This document shows, piece after piece, positions 35,322 to 43,371 of a stretch of 47,165 nucleotides of DNA; the stretch's first letter is position 1; each line of letters opens with the position of its first letter. The notes below the pieces were generated by a model, which was not told where the DNA came from, did not search any database, and saw nothing but the letters and a program-made list of their open reading frames with translations. The stretch comes from Cytophagales bacterium (GTDB taxonomy: Bacteria; Bacteroidota; Bacteroidia; Cytophagales; Cyclobacteriaceae): the NCBI GenBank assembly GCA_025359125.1, contig JANYHI010000079.1:1-47165 (forward strand). Direction: 5' to 3'. Both the position numbers and the translations under genes were made by a program.

Positions 35322-36104
35322 ATGAATAAAAATCGAAATTACTATATCCGCAAAACCCATCGGTATTTAGGTATAAGCATTGGTATTCAGTTTTTGATGT
35401 GGACAGTCGGTGGCCTTTACTTCAGTTGGAATAATATTGATATGGTACATGGCGATCACTTACGGAAACCCATTTCATTTCTTAAAGCAGATTTGCAAGT
35501 AGTCTCTCCAAGTGTTGCATTACAAGCACTGCAAAAAGATCGATCAGTAGATTCTGTTCATTCCATTCATCTTATCCGAGTGCTGGATAAACCAATTTAT
35601 CAAATTCAATATTTTAAAGGCCATACTGGTGCGGGCATTCACCAACACGTTCATTTCGCTTTAGCAGATGCAACCACTGGTGTATTACATCCGCCCCTCA
35701 CTAAAGATGAAGCAGTGACTATAGCACAAGAACAAATCATTAGCGGAGCTAAAATCAAATCAGTCGAATATATAGAACAGGTAAGCAAACATAGTGAGTA
35801 TCGCGAACGGCCACTGCCCGCGTATGCCATTTCATTTGAAAATCCAGCGTGTACGATTTATGTAGCAGCGGAGACAGGCACGTACCAAACTATCCGTCAC
35901 AACCAATGGAGGATATTCGATTTTCTCTATATGTTGCACACGATGGATTATGAAGGTAGAGATAACTTTGGAAACTTAGCATTACGGATATTTTCGGTCT
36001 TTGGCTTGATTACCGTTTGCTCAGGCTTTCTGCTCTTCTTTGTTTCTTCCCCTACATTCGACAAGAAAAGAAAAATTCAATCCACCACTTCAAATTCATT
36101 CTAA
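35322..36104 (+). CDS. PepSY-domain membrane protein
   Basis: A 260-residue protein with an N-terminal helix (about 16-34), a periplasmic PepSY-like region (KDEAVTIAQEQIISGAKIK to YAISFENPACTIYVAAETG, about 125-195) and a C-terminal helix (about 222-244). It has YFSWNNIDMVHGDH and NLALRIFSVFGLITVCSGFLLF typical of PepSY-associated TM proteins, which occur with iron/copper reductases and TonB receptors. It lies between the methyltransferase gene and the DUF2911 gene, the latter overlapping its stop by one base (TAATG). Confidence 0.82.
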   Translation: MNKNRNYYIRKTHRYLGISIGIQFLMWTVGGLYFSWNNIDMVHGDHLRKPISFLKADLQVVSPSVALQALQKDRSVDSVHSIHLIRVLDKPIYQIQYFKGHTGAGIHQHVHFALADATTGVLHPPLTKDEAVTIAQEQIISGAKIKSVEYIEQVSKHSEYRERPLPAYAISFENPACTIYVAAETGTYQTIRHNQWRIFDFLYMLHTMDYEGRDNFGNLALRIFSVFGLITVCSGFLLFFVSSPTFDKKRKIQSTTSNSF

Positions 36105-36718
36105 TGAAAAATATTTATCTCATTGCCACCTTTCTTTCAATAACAGTTGTTACAAGTTGCAGTCAGAAGAAAGAAAAAAAAACAGAAACTGTTCAATCTG
36201 CTTCCGAAACTAAACCAGTTGAATCAGTAGTAATCAAACCTCAAACAGAACGAGACACACTCAAGGGCAGCGTGCGAGCTGTAGCCACAGGTAAAATTGG
36301 AAATTCAATGATAACCATTAACTATCACTCGCCTGCAGTGCGTGGCCGCGTTATTTGGGGAGGGCTTGTACCGTTCGATCAAGTGTGGGTAACAGGTGCA
36401 CACAAAGCGACATCAATAGAGTTTGAAGGTACAGTAAAAATCGGAGGAGTAGAATTGCTTGCTGGTAAATATGCCTTGTTTACAATCCCTTCTAAAACGG
36501 AATGGACAATAATTCTCAATAAAAATTGGGATCAACACCTTACTGACAACTATAGTCTGAACGAGGATGTAGTAAGGATAAAAGTAAAGCCCGAAACTGA
36601 AGAGAACAATCAAGAAAGGCTTCGCTATTTGATCGAGCCTGCTGAAGATAGCAAAGGCGAAATCGTAATTTATTGGGAGATGTTGGAGATCTCGATTCCG
36701 GTAACAATCTTGAATTAA
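36104..36718 (+). CDS. DUF2911 lipoprotein
   Basis: A 204-residue exported lipoprotein. ATG 36104 overlaps the PepSY stop codon, and its lipobox VVTSC is at residues about 15-19; the upstream TTG at 36017 is not used. After a Lys/Glu-rich linker comes the DUF2911 beta-rich domain: ITINYHSPAVRGRVIWGGLVPFDQVWVTGAHKATSIEF, LLAGKYALFTIPSKTEWTIILN. Function unknown. It is the last intact gene of the metal-resistance operon; the receptor remnant follows after about 240 bp with no gene. Confidence 0.85.
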   Translation: MKNIYLIATFLSITVVTSCSQKKEKKTETVQSASETKPVESVVIKPQTERDTLKGSVRAVATGKIGNSMITINYHSPAVRGRVIWGGLVPFDQVWVTGAHKATSIEFEGTVKIGGVELLAGKYALFTIPSKTEWTIILNKNWDQHLTDNYSLNEDVVRIKVKPETEENNQERLRYLIEPAEDSKGEIVIYWEMLEISIPVTILN

Positions 36719-36961
36719 TGTGTACCCAAATCTTCATTAAAAGTAATCAGAACTCGCCTTAGTGTACACATTGACGGTGAAAAATTTTTGGCCCATGCCG
36801 CGCAGAATCTATCTTAAACTCGATAGCTGATATCCCGAATTACTTCACTCATCCGAGGCTTTACTTGTTCAACTCTACGCTCCAAGTCTGATTTGCTAAA
36901 TGTTTAAATTTTTGAGGTGCTTTCAAAAGTTGCCTTAATAACGCTTTTACAAACATTTAAA

Positions 36962-37463
36962 ATCAACAAACACGAAGTTTTTCTACACCGTATTTTTGCT
37001 GGCCGAGGAGATGCAAAGCATACCTATTTTGAGAGTAATAATTCAGTTTAAATTGGAAACGAAGTCTGAGAATGGAGCAATCTTAATTGCAAAAAATAGC
37101 GTGGGCTATTTTTCAAGAGACATCGGGCTTTCGGATCATAATTTCTCAGGAAACCAACTCTCAATTTATTCAGCGGTAAGCTATTTAAAGACAAATAAAA
37201 TAAGCGAGTGAGTAATAGGTGTCAACTTTTGGACTGAGCAATTCACTCAAGTAAATCCATTGACCTATAAACTAGATTGCAGCTTGGTAACTACGGGCAT
37301 ATTTGCTCAAAATAATTTTAAGCCTTCAGAGAAAACGGTAATTGACACAGGGCTTCGCGTTGATTATAACTCATAGCATGATGTATTCGTACTGCCCCGT
37401 ATTTCTTTCATGTATAGGCTCAACAATAAATTTACCATACGACTTGATAGAGGGTTAGGTTAT
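36962..37463 (+). pseudogene. TonB-dependent receptor remnant
   Basis: The translated segments match the barrel part of a TonB-dependent receptor found beside Bacteroidetes copper clusters. Frame 2 gives INKHEVFLHRIFAGRGDAKH and TYFESNNSV; near 37046 it shifts to frame 0, giving FKLETKSENGAILIAKNSVG, YFSRDIGLSDHNFSGNQL, VIGVNFWTEQF, GIFAQNNFKPSEKTVIDTGL and PRISFMYRLNNKFTIRL. There are stops at 37209-37211 (in place of Trp) and 37374-37376. The plug, the N-terminal barrel and the last third are missing, and homology ends abruptly at 37463. The gene is dead. Confidence 0.8.
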
Positions 37464-38150
37464 ATGGTGTTCCTCATGCCTTGCCGCAAAAGGTCACGCC
37501 AACACTCACAGTCCGTGCTGCTGCTTCCACACATCCAAGCGCAAAAGCACCACCAACTGTTCGCCTAAAGGTTTCGCTTCGCTCCATGCTGTCATGCCCC
37601 TTTGCTTTGGCAGCTCCTGTGTCCTGCATCCCGCTTCGTTCATTCGTCATTCACTGCACTCATTACTTTACATTCGCTATCCACCGCGCATACTCGTTAT
37701 GTTTGGGTTATAAGCCACCTCACCATTCAATTCAAATAACCACAAACATCACTCGCTCCCAACGCAAGGCTCATTCCACTCCATTACGTTTCGTTACTTC
37801 CTCTTTCACTCAGCAAGCTGCAGTCCACCCGCTGCCCCAGTTGTGCTCGCCTACGCTTGTCGTCCGGGCTTCGGGCTGTCATGCTTTTTGCACCCTCCCA
37901 TTGTTGGCCGACACACTTCCAACTCCTTTCAACAACCAACCGCACAAAGCAAAAAATCTCGCCAGCCCTTGTTCGTTTCGTTCGTGCCTCACTTCACTCA
38001 TAGCTCGCTCCCGCGCTCTTTCGTGCCTCAATCGTGCTCCTTGCTCACACCCTACCTCCTTCTCGCAGACTCACTCCGTGGAGGCCACTTCGTTCGCCTG
38101 AGAGGCTCGCAAATTATTGGAACTAACCGCACAGTTGACGCACCGAAAGG
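37464..38150. other. C/T-rich non-coding stretch
   Basis: About 690 bases with a strong excess of C and T over G on the + strand and higher GC than its surroundings. Open frames here (for example 37481-38101) are spurious: Ser/Pro/His/Cys-rich, no domain, no neighbours. It begins exactly where the receptor remnant ends and finishes at the fic operator. TGACGCACCGAA, also present beside the integrase, occurs at 38136-38147. No gene can be supported. Confidence 0.6.
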
Positions 38151-38157
38151 GCAAATC

Positions 38158-38254
38158 ATCATGTATAGTTTCTTTACACGAGAACATTATCATGTATAAA
38201 TATTATCATTATCTTTACATGATAACGACATCACATATACAAATTATACATGAC
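38158..38254. promoter_or_regulatory. nested palindromic operator of the fic gene
   Basis: Four copies of a 10-bp half-site are arranged symmetrically about position 38206: ATCATGTATA at 38158-38167 and 38189-38198 (31 bp apart), and the inverse form TTTACATGAT at 38214-38223 and TATACATGAC at 38245-38254 (31 bp apart). The last overlaps the ATG of the fic gene at 38250. The symmetry implies a dimeric, cooperative regulator that would block the start of transcription or translation. Confidence 0.6.
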
Positions 38255-39341
38255 GATATCAGCCGAAAAACCATACAATCAACTACCAGCGTTGCCTCCT
38301 CCCCAAGAAAAAATTGAAACCGTAAAAGTATTGCGCCAATTGGTAAAGTCTTCCGTTGCCCTGGCCGAACTGAAAGGTCTAACTATGACCTTGCCCAATC
38401 CATCCATTCTCTTAAACGCAGTTATCTTAAGGGAGGCAAGGGCGAGTTCTGAGATTGAAAATGTAATCACCACTCAGGATAAATTGTATCAGGCACTTTC
38501 AGCAAAAGGCATAGAACCAGATCCCGCCACAAAAGAAGTATTGCGCTATCGCGAAGCTGCCCTGTTCGGTTTTGATTTCATTAAACAGAAAGGTTTTCTC
38601 AGCACCAATGCCATTATTTCAATTCAAAAAGTATTGGAAGAAAATAATGCAGGCATCCGTAGGCTACCGGGTACAGCCTTGCGCAATGCAGCAACTGGCA
38701 AGGTGATTTACACACCACCCGATGACCATGACATTATAGTAAAACTGATGGGAAACCTGGAGAACTACCTAAATGAACAAGACAATATTTCTCCGCTTAT
38801 CAAAATGGCAGTGCAGCACTATCAGTTCGAAAGCATCCATCCTTTTTACGATGGCAACGGAAGGACGGGGAGGATCATCAATATACTCCACATTATTTTA
38901 AATGGATTGCTGGAAACTCCTACTCTTTATTTGAGTGATTACATTATCAACAATAAATCCGACTACTATCGCCTGTTGCAAGAGGTGAGAACAAAAAATA
39001 AATGGGAAGATTGGATTCTCTATATGTTGAACGGAATTGAAGAAACATCGCATAAAACGATAGCACAAATAAAATCCATTCAAAAATTATTCATCACTAC
39101 GCAGGAGAAGATTAGGAAAGAGGCACCTAAAGCGTACAACAAGGAATTAATTGAAATTCTATTTGAACATCCATATTGCAAAACCGAAATACTAACAACA
39201 CGTTTGAAAATATCCCGCATCACAGCATCAAAGTATTTAAAGCAGCTTGAAGACATCGGTGTTCTGAAATCCAAGCAGGTATGGAAAGAGACACTCTATA
39301 TCAATACCAAACTTTTTGAACTGCTCAAGAAGTGGCAATAG
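38250..39341 (+). CDS. Fic-family AMP-transferase with C-terminal winged helix
   Basis: A 363-residue protein. The Fic core (about 110-250) has the complete catalytic motif HPFYDGNGRTGR (His197), so AMPylation activity is expected. The N-terminal inhibitory helix motif (S/T)xxxE(G/N) is present as Ser66-to-Asn71 (SSEIEN), placing it with self-inhibited class II Fic proteins of the Shewanella SoFic type. The C-terminus (about 290-350) is a wHTH (ELIEILFEHPYCKTEILTTR, ITASKYLKQLEDIGVL). The symmetrical operator before it fits self-repression. It is transcribed alone; a terminator lies at 39703-39727. Confidence 0.92.
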   Translation: MTISAEKPYNQLPALPPPQEKIETVKVLRQLVKSSVALAELKGLTMTLPNPSILLNAVILREARASSEIENVITTQDKLYQALSAKGIEPDPATKEVLRYREAALFGFDFIKQKGFLSTNAIISIQKVLEENNAGIRRLPGTALRNAATGKVIYTPPDDHDIIVKLMGNLENYLNEQDNISPLIKMAVQHYQFESIHPFYDGNGRTGRIINILHIILNGLLETPTLYLSDYIINNKSDYYRLLQEVRTKNKWEDWILYMLNGIEETSHKTIAQIKSIQKLFITTQEKIRKEAPKAYNKELIEILFEHPYCKTEILTTRLKISRITASKYLKQLEDIGVLKSKQVWKETLYINTKLFELLKKWQ

Positions 39342-39428
39342 TTAAACACACCGCAAAGTTACGGGCATGCGCTCACAAGCTGACAAGGGCGCGTGGAGTT
39401 TATCCCGCCTTCAAGCGGGGCCTGCTTC

Positions 39429-39492
39429 AAAAAAATCTCCACCTTCTCTCAGTCGCTTGTACCGCGCTCCTTCGTTCAGGTAGTATTTTTTC
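39429..39492 (+). repeat. 64-bp direct repeat, copy 1
   Basis: Begins with seven As and ends TTTTTTC; 60 of 64 bases match the copy at 39896. Contains the segment ATCTCCACCTT and CAGGTAGTATTTTTTC. Located in non-coding DNA after the fic gene. Function unknown. Confidence 0.75.
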
Positions 39493-39702
39493 TTTGCAGC
39501 CCTTGCACCTTGCTCACCGGTCCCGTGGTGAGGGCTTTATGTTTAAATATATTTTCCGTTGGTCTATTGGCAACTGGTGGTTGTTGGTAGGCAATGCGCC
39601 CATCCATTGGGCAAAATTTTCGTTCCACGTTGGCTGGTCCCGCAGGTTCAGGGGTGAGCTTTTCCTCGTACGCATTTTCAGGTATGAGGTTTCCATTTCA
39701 GA

Positions 39703-39727
39703 GCTCCCTTTTTAGGGGGCTTTTTTT
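39703..39727 (+). terminator. rho-independent terminator
   Basis: Stem GCTCCC (39703-39708) and GGGGGC (39715-39720), with one wobble, a 6-base loop and seven Ts. It probably ends the fic transcript, about 360 bp after the stop. Confidence 0.75.
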
Positions 39728-39895
39728 GTAGACTGGGTGGTGAAGTGAACACCGTTTCGTTGGATGGAAATTTTATGTCAGTCTCTTTCGGATACTGATC
39801 CTCAAATCAACCACAACAAAAAGATTCAAGCAAAGATAGGCTGGCCCCGCGTGCCACCGCTCTCGGTCTGTCAAGGTCAAGGCCTACGGGTTTTT

Positions 39896-39959
39896 AAAAA
39901 AATCTCCACCTTCCGTCAGTCGCTTGTCCCGCGCTCCTTCCTTCAGGTAGTATTTTTTC
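39896..39959 (+). repeat. 64-bp direct repeat, copy 2
   Basis: Same orientation as the copy at 39429, 467 bp away, four mismatches. Lies about 110 bp before the DUF6943 gene. The 39342-40067 interval holds no gene beyond these repeats and the terminator. Confidence 0.75.
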
Positions 39960-40067
39960 AAAAAACCTTGCCATTCCTTCCATTGCCAGCCTGATGGATT
40001 GCTTTCTCTTTTTTTGTTTTTTTTCTCTTTTAAAATGTCTCTCTGGGCGGTGCTTAAATTTTTAAGC

Positions 40068-40481
40068 ATGAAAACCCTAACGATCAAAACACACAAAATG
40101 AAAAATGTTTACACAGGAAATCATTTCTTCATCCTCTCCAAAGGCCTCAATGCGGGGAAGCCACTTGACAAGCCTTGTCCGAATTGCTTTGTGTTTTTCG
40201 CAAAAAGCGAAGAAGAAAAAAACCAGCTCTACTGGCTTTGCTTCGGCCTGTGGCAAGCTGACCTCTTCCGTCCGTTTTTAACGGGTTCAGTCATTCCGTT
40301 CATCCGGTTGGATTATCTTAAAACTGTCATCAGCGAAGCACTTTCAAAAGTTGATGTGAAAGAATTTGATAAATCGATAACAGTAATGCAGGATTTAGAA
40401 AAGTATCAATTGAACATCGCAAAACAGTTGGAACTTTTAAGGCAAGCAAAGAAATCACTGATGTATAAAATGCTCAGGTAG
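40068..40481 (+). CDS. DUF6943-like island protein
   Basis: A 137-residue protein of a family common in Bacteroidetes genomic islands. ATG 40068 is chosen because the preceding ORF codes for repeat DNA (LFLFFFSF). The segments HFFILSKGLNAGKPLDKPCP, NCFVFFA and GLWQADLFRPFLTGSVIPFI are characteristic of the family. The C-terminal 30 residues form a coiled coil. Function unknown. It is convergent with a small membrane-protein gene, the two sharing a terminator at 40491-40516. Confidence 0.75.
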   Translation: MKTLTIKTHKMKNVYTGNHFFILSKGLNAGKPLDKPCPNCFVFFAKSEEEKNQLYWLCFGLWQADLFRPFLTGSVIPFIRLDYLKTVISEALSKVDVKEFDKSITVMQDLEKYQLNIAKQLELLRQAKKSLMYKMLR

Positions 40482-40489
40482 CTAAAATA

Positions 40490-40524
40490 AAGAAGGCCTC
40501 CTCACGGAAGCCTTCTACTTTTAA
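40490..40524. terminator. bidirectional terminator
   Basis: Stem AGAAGGC (40491-40497) with GCCTTCT (40510-40516), T-run after it on the plus strand and weaker on the minus strand. It sits between the convergent DUF6943 and small membrane-protein genes. Confidence 0.7.
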
Positions 40525-40745
40525 TTGCCTGTTGACTTACTTCTGAACTTTCTTGCGATCCATTTTAAAGTGAGGAAAATTGTAAAACTCACTAACGCCC
40601 CAACACATGCCAACAAAATTGTTTTTACAATATCCTCGGAATGGATGTTCGCGAAGATCGTCAACAAAGTACCCGTGGCCGTCTCGGCAACAGTACCCCC
40701 ATGGTTGCTATGTCCCGTCATTGGCAGTTGTGTTATCACTTTCAC
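40521..40745 (-). CDS. small membrane protein typical of Bacteroidetes islands
   Basis: A 74-residue protein with a short N-terminal segment (MTGHSNHGGTVAETATGTLL) and one or two hydrophobic segments (about 40-60, TILLACVGALVSFTIFLTL), then a basic tail (KWIARKFRSKS). The N-terminal block is recalled from similar island genes. It may start at Met1 or Met9. Function unknown; membrane location inferred. It stands 63 bp downstream of the next membrane-protein gene on the same strand and is probably co-transcribed with it. Confidence 0.65.
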   Translation of the reverse strand: MKVITQLPMTGHSNHGGTVAETATGTLLTIFANIHSEDIVKTILLACVGALVSFTIFLTLKWIARKFRSKSTGN

Positions 40746-40808
40746 AAATGCTTATTGTTGTTCCGTCTTCCCAACTTGCACAAAACCCAATGTTGGTAGC
40801 CGTTTTTT

Positions 40809-41762
40809 TTACGCTACGGTATTTCTTGTTTTGTATTGTCCAACTTTAACAATCATCCAAGAAGGCAATAAGAATATTATTAGCCCAACAGGAAACCTTA
40901 GAAGTAAATCGTTTCGTCTTAATTCCTCAATCAGTTTTGGTGAATACATTTTGTCTAATGGTGTTTGCAAGTCAGGAACAAAATATGTAGCCGTTATTCC
41001 AAACATCCATAAAAAAGAAATCACATAAAGTGCCACTAAAAATTTAGGTATTCCTTTTGGTCTGAACCAAAATAATAACGGCATTAATAGCATTGGCGAA
41101 AAAGCTGGAATTAAAAATATTGCAAAGAAAACTATAGCTTTAACCCCGCCTCGAAATGTCAACCAATCTGATTGGCTTACTTCTGCCCACATTGGATAGG
41201 CAACAAAACTTTCTGTCCAACCCGTTGCTTGGGTATAAAAATTGAGAAGGCAAATGATAATAAAAAGCCAACGTGTAAATGGTTTTGTGTCTTTTAAATA
41301 AATCGAAAATAGCCAAACTGCAATCAAAACTTGAAATAAGATTGGTAATATTTGAAAAGTCAAACTAATGAAAAGTAAATGCTCATAAGTTGTAGAGCTA
41401 AACCCTGACATCTGTAAATCTTTGTGTAATGGAATAATAACTAAAAAAGTTGTAGCAACCGAGACAAATCCAAGAATAATCGAAGCCGAAATTGTCCAAC
41501 GAGGAAATTCTTTCGGACTATTAAACCACAATAAAATTGAAGAAGCTATCATTAAAATGGCAGGAAAATAACAAAAGAAAATCATTTTGTAATTGAAAAC
41601 TCCCATATAGGTTTGGAAATTGTCGTGTACTTTGTCAAAGTGCGAATAGATAACAAAATGTGTCATCATAATTGAACCAAAGAAATACATACACAACAAG
41701 AAGTAGAGAGGAACCGTCCAAAGTTTTTTGTTTGATTTTTCTGTCACAAGGTTAGTTGTCAT
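40809..41762 (-). CDS. polytopic membrane protein with duplicated DUF1772-like halves
   Basis: A 317-residue inner-membrane protein with about eight helices in two halves (about 17-150 and 160-305). The first half has the pattern NFQTYMGVFNYKMIFFCYFP then LGFVSVATTFLVIIPLHKDL and EHLLFISLTFQILPILFQVL; the second shows PMWAEVSQSDWLTFRGGVKA, ITATYFVPDLQTPLD and LLLRFPVGLIIFLLPSW. This resembles anthrone-oxygenase/DUF1772-type proteins duplicated in tandem. Function unknown. It lies at the right-hand end of the island region; it may be cargo or chromosome. Confidence 0.65.
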   Translation of the reverse strand: MTTNLVTEKSNKKLWTVPLYFLLCMYFFGSIMMTHFVIYSHFDKVHDNFQTYMGVFNYKMIFFCYFPAILMIASSILLWFNSPKEFPRWTISASIILGFVSVATTFLVIIPLHKDLQMSGFSSTTYEHLLFISLTFQILPILFQVLIAVWLFSIYLKDTKPFTRWLFIIICLLNFYTQATGWTESFVAYPMWAEVSQSDWLTFRGGVKAIVFFAIFLIPAFSPMLLMPLLFWFRPKGIPKFLVALYVISFLWMFGITATYFVPDLQTPLDKMYSPKLIEELRRNDLLLRFPVGLIIFLLPSWMIVKVGQYKTRNTVA

Positions 41763-41885
41763 ATTTTTGATATTTTAATTGTCGGTTTGAGGTTTCTCTA
41801 AAATGGCAGCCAACTCCTAAATATAAGCATGTTTTAGTACGGTCAAAAAGTATATTTTCCCGCAAACAGTTCACAACCAACGACA

Positions 41886-41918
41886 ATTAAAAAAGCGCAA
41901 TCGCCTGAGTGATTGCGC
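41886..41918 (-). terminator. strong rho-independent terminator
   Basis: A 10-bp stem GCGCAATCGC (41895-41904) / GTGATTGCGC (41909-41918), with one G-T wobble and a CTGA loop, is followed on the minus strand by six Ts. It is downstream of mnmA and probably ends that transcript. Confidence 0.8.
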
Positions 41919-42041
41919 CAATACAACTCTCTCTTTCGGGCCGCGCAACTCACGTTGCGCCTATTTTGCCTTCCCCAGTGAATTACTTCAAAACTTCCAC
42001 ATCCCCAGCAAGACTTTTTTTATGTGTATCCATAAAATGAA

Positions 42042-42080
42042 AAGAGGAAATTGAAACCATTTTAATTTCCTCCTATTTTT
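42042..42080. terminator. terminator hairpin downstream of mnmA
   Basis: A 9-bp stem GAGGAAATT (42044-42052) / AATTTCCTC (42064-42072), with T-rich sequence on both sides (CTATTTTTT on the plus strand, TTTTCATTTT on the minus strand). It lies about 70 bp after the mnmA stop. Confidence 0.7.
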
Positions 42081-42147
42081 TACCTCTGACTATTTCTATA
42101 TCAGAGAGTTAGATCAATGCTCACCAACCATTTTTGTCTATTAAATC

Positions 42148-43320
42148 CTAATTAATTACTCCTGATCCAATCAATTCATCATTCTTATACCATGCAGCAA
42201 ACTGACCAGACGTTACTCCGCGTTGTGGTCGATCAAAAATAATATACAGACCTTCTTCTTTTTGATGAAGTGTACATTTCTCTAGTGGTTGGCGATAGCG
42301 AATTCTTGCCATGTAGTCTCGCGATTCATCGACCGCTAATTTTAAATCAGTGCGAATCCAATGTTCATCAATTGTAGGAATGAAGAGTCCCTTGCGATAA
42401 AGTCCGGGATGGTCATCTCCACTACCTGTGTAGATTACATTCTTATCTGTATCTGTGCCAATAACGAATAGAGGTTTTTCATAACCACCAATATTTAATC
42501 CTCTTCTTTGGCCAATAGTATAAAAGTGAGCACCATTATGGTCGCCAACTACTTCTCCTAATTCTGGAATCAGATTGTATGGCTTGGTGATGTTTTGCAA
42601 ATCACCGTCAGTAAATCCGTTTTTAAAAATGGTTGAATCAAAAGGCACTTCAATCACTTTCCCTTTCTTTGGTTCTAATCTTTGCTGTAAGAAATCGGGC
42701 AGGTGAACTTTGCCGATGAAACATAATCCTTGCGAATCTTTTTTCTGTGCCGTGCTAAGTCCTGCTTCTTTGGCTATAGCCCTTACTTCTGGTTTTAATA
42801 ATTCGCCAATTGGAAAAAGTGCTTTTGATAATTGCGACTGATTTAATTGACACAAGAAATAGCTTTGATCTTTGTTAGGGTCTTTGCCTGCTAACAATTG
42901 AAAGATTTCCGTTTTATCTTTTTCAATTATTCCTTTTCTACAATAGTGCCCAGTAGCAACATAATCAGCACCTAATTTTACGGCAGCATCTAAGAAAACA
43001 TCAAACTTAATTTCACGATTACACAACACATCTGGGTTTGGTGTGCGCCCGGCCTTATATTCAGCAAACATGTAATCTACAATGCGGGTTTTGTATTCTG
43101 TACTTAAATCAATTGCTTGAAATGGAATGCCCAGATGCTGCGCTACAATCATCGCGTCATTGCTGTCGTCTAGCCACGGACATTCGTTGCTGATAGTAAC
43201 AGAGTCATCGTGCCAGTTCTTCATGAACATGCCAATTACCTCGTAGCCTTGTTCTTTAAGCAGATATGCGGCAACACTTGAGTCTACTCCGCCTGACAAA
43301 CCGACAACTACGCGTTTCAT
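42148..43320 (-). CDS. mnmA: tRNA-specific 2-thiouridylase MnmA
   Basis: Cytoplasmic enzyme of 390 residues that makes s2U34 in tRNA-Lys, Glu and Gln. The PP-loop is GLSGGVDSS (residues 7-15). The catalytic Cys pair is Cys100 ([13 protein letters not shown]) and Cys200 ([10 protein letters not shown]), spaced as in E. coli MnmA. YFLCQL and the C-terminal beta-barrel (TSGQFAAWY) are present. Full length and intact. Co-directional with the TlpA-like gene but separated by about 50 bp; both may be one unit. Confidence 0.95.
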   Translation of the reverse strand: MKRVVVGLSGGVDSSVAAYLLKEQGYEVIGMFMKNWHDDSVTISNECPWLDDSNDAMIVAQHLGIPFQAIDLSTEYKTRIVDYMFAEYKAGRTPNPDVLCNREIKFDVFLDAAVKLGADYVATGHYCRKGIIEKDKTEIFQLLAGKDPNKDQSYFLCQLNQSQLSKALFPIGELLKPEVRAIAKEAGLSTAQKKDSQGLCFIGKVHLPDFLQQRLEPKKGKVIEVPFDSTIFKNGFTDGDLQNITKPYNLIPELGEVVGDHNGAHFYTIGQRRGLNIGGYEKPLFVIGTDTDKNVIYTGSGDDHPGLYRKGLFIPTIDEHWIRTDLKLAVDESRDYMARIRYRQPLEKCTLHQKEEGLYIIFDRPQRGVTSGQFAAWYKNDELIGSGVIN

Positions 43321-43371
43321 TTTTTTTTAATTACTTCTTAAAGTTAAATCTTCTGCTAAAAGTTCCTGCCT

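Larger units (their letters stand above)
41763..42147. other. intergenic region with several hairpins
   Basis: No gene is seen. It includes an 8-bp inverted pair AATTGTCG (41777-41784) / CGACAATT (41881-41888) and two strong terminators described separately. A third hairpin is GCGCAAC (41943-41949) / GTTGCGC (41954-41960) followed by CTATTTT. No copy of the tRNA-Lys 3' end is found here. Confidence 0.6.

Noticed and set aside
36719-36961. Possible transposase remnant on the minus strand (about 26 codons, with SDLERRVEQVKPRMSEV)
   Set aside because: Too short, closed by stops on both sides, and no terminal inverted repeats.
37690-37745. GTTATG/GTTATAA motifs considered as integron attC site
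   Set aside because: No pair of core sites with the attC consensus, no array, no integron integrase.
37481-38101. 206-residue open frame in the C/T-rich block
   Set aside because: Composition Ser/Pro/His/Cys-rich, no domain, overlaps another equally open frame; an artefact of few stops in C-rich DNA.
39332-39715. 127-residue open frame after the fic gene
   Set aside because: Runs through the 64-bp repeat and a terminator; no protein-like pattern.
40525-41028. 167-residue plus-strand frame opposite two membrane proteins
   Set aside because: Antisense shadow of the small membrane protein and the 317-residue protein; lacks its own signals.
19231-42147. Intact prophage or conjugative element
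   Set aside because: No capsid, tail, lysis, relaxase or tra genes; only integrase and replication functions.
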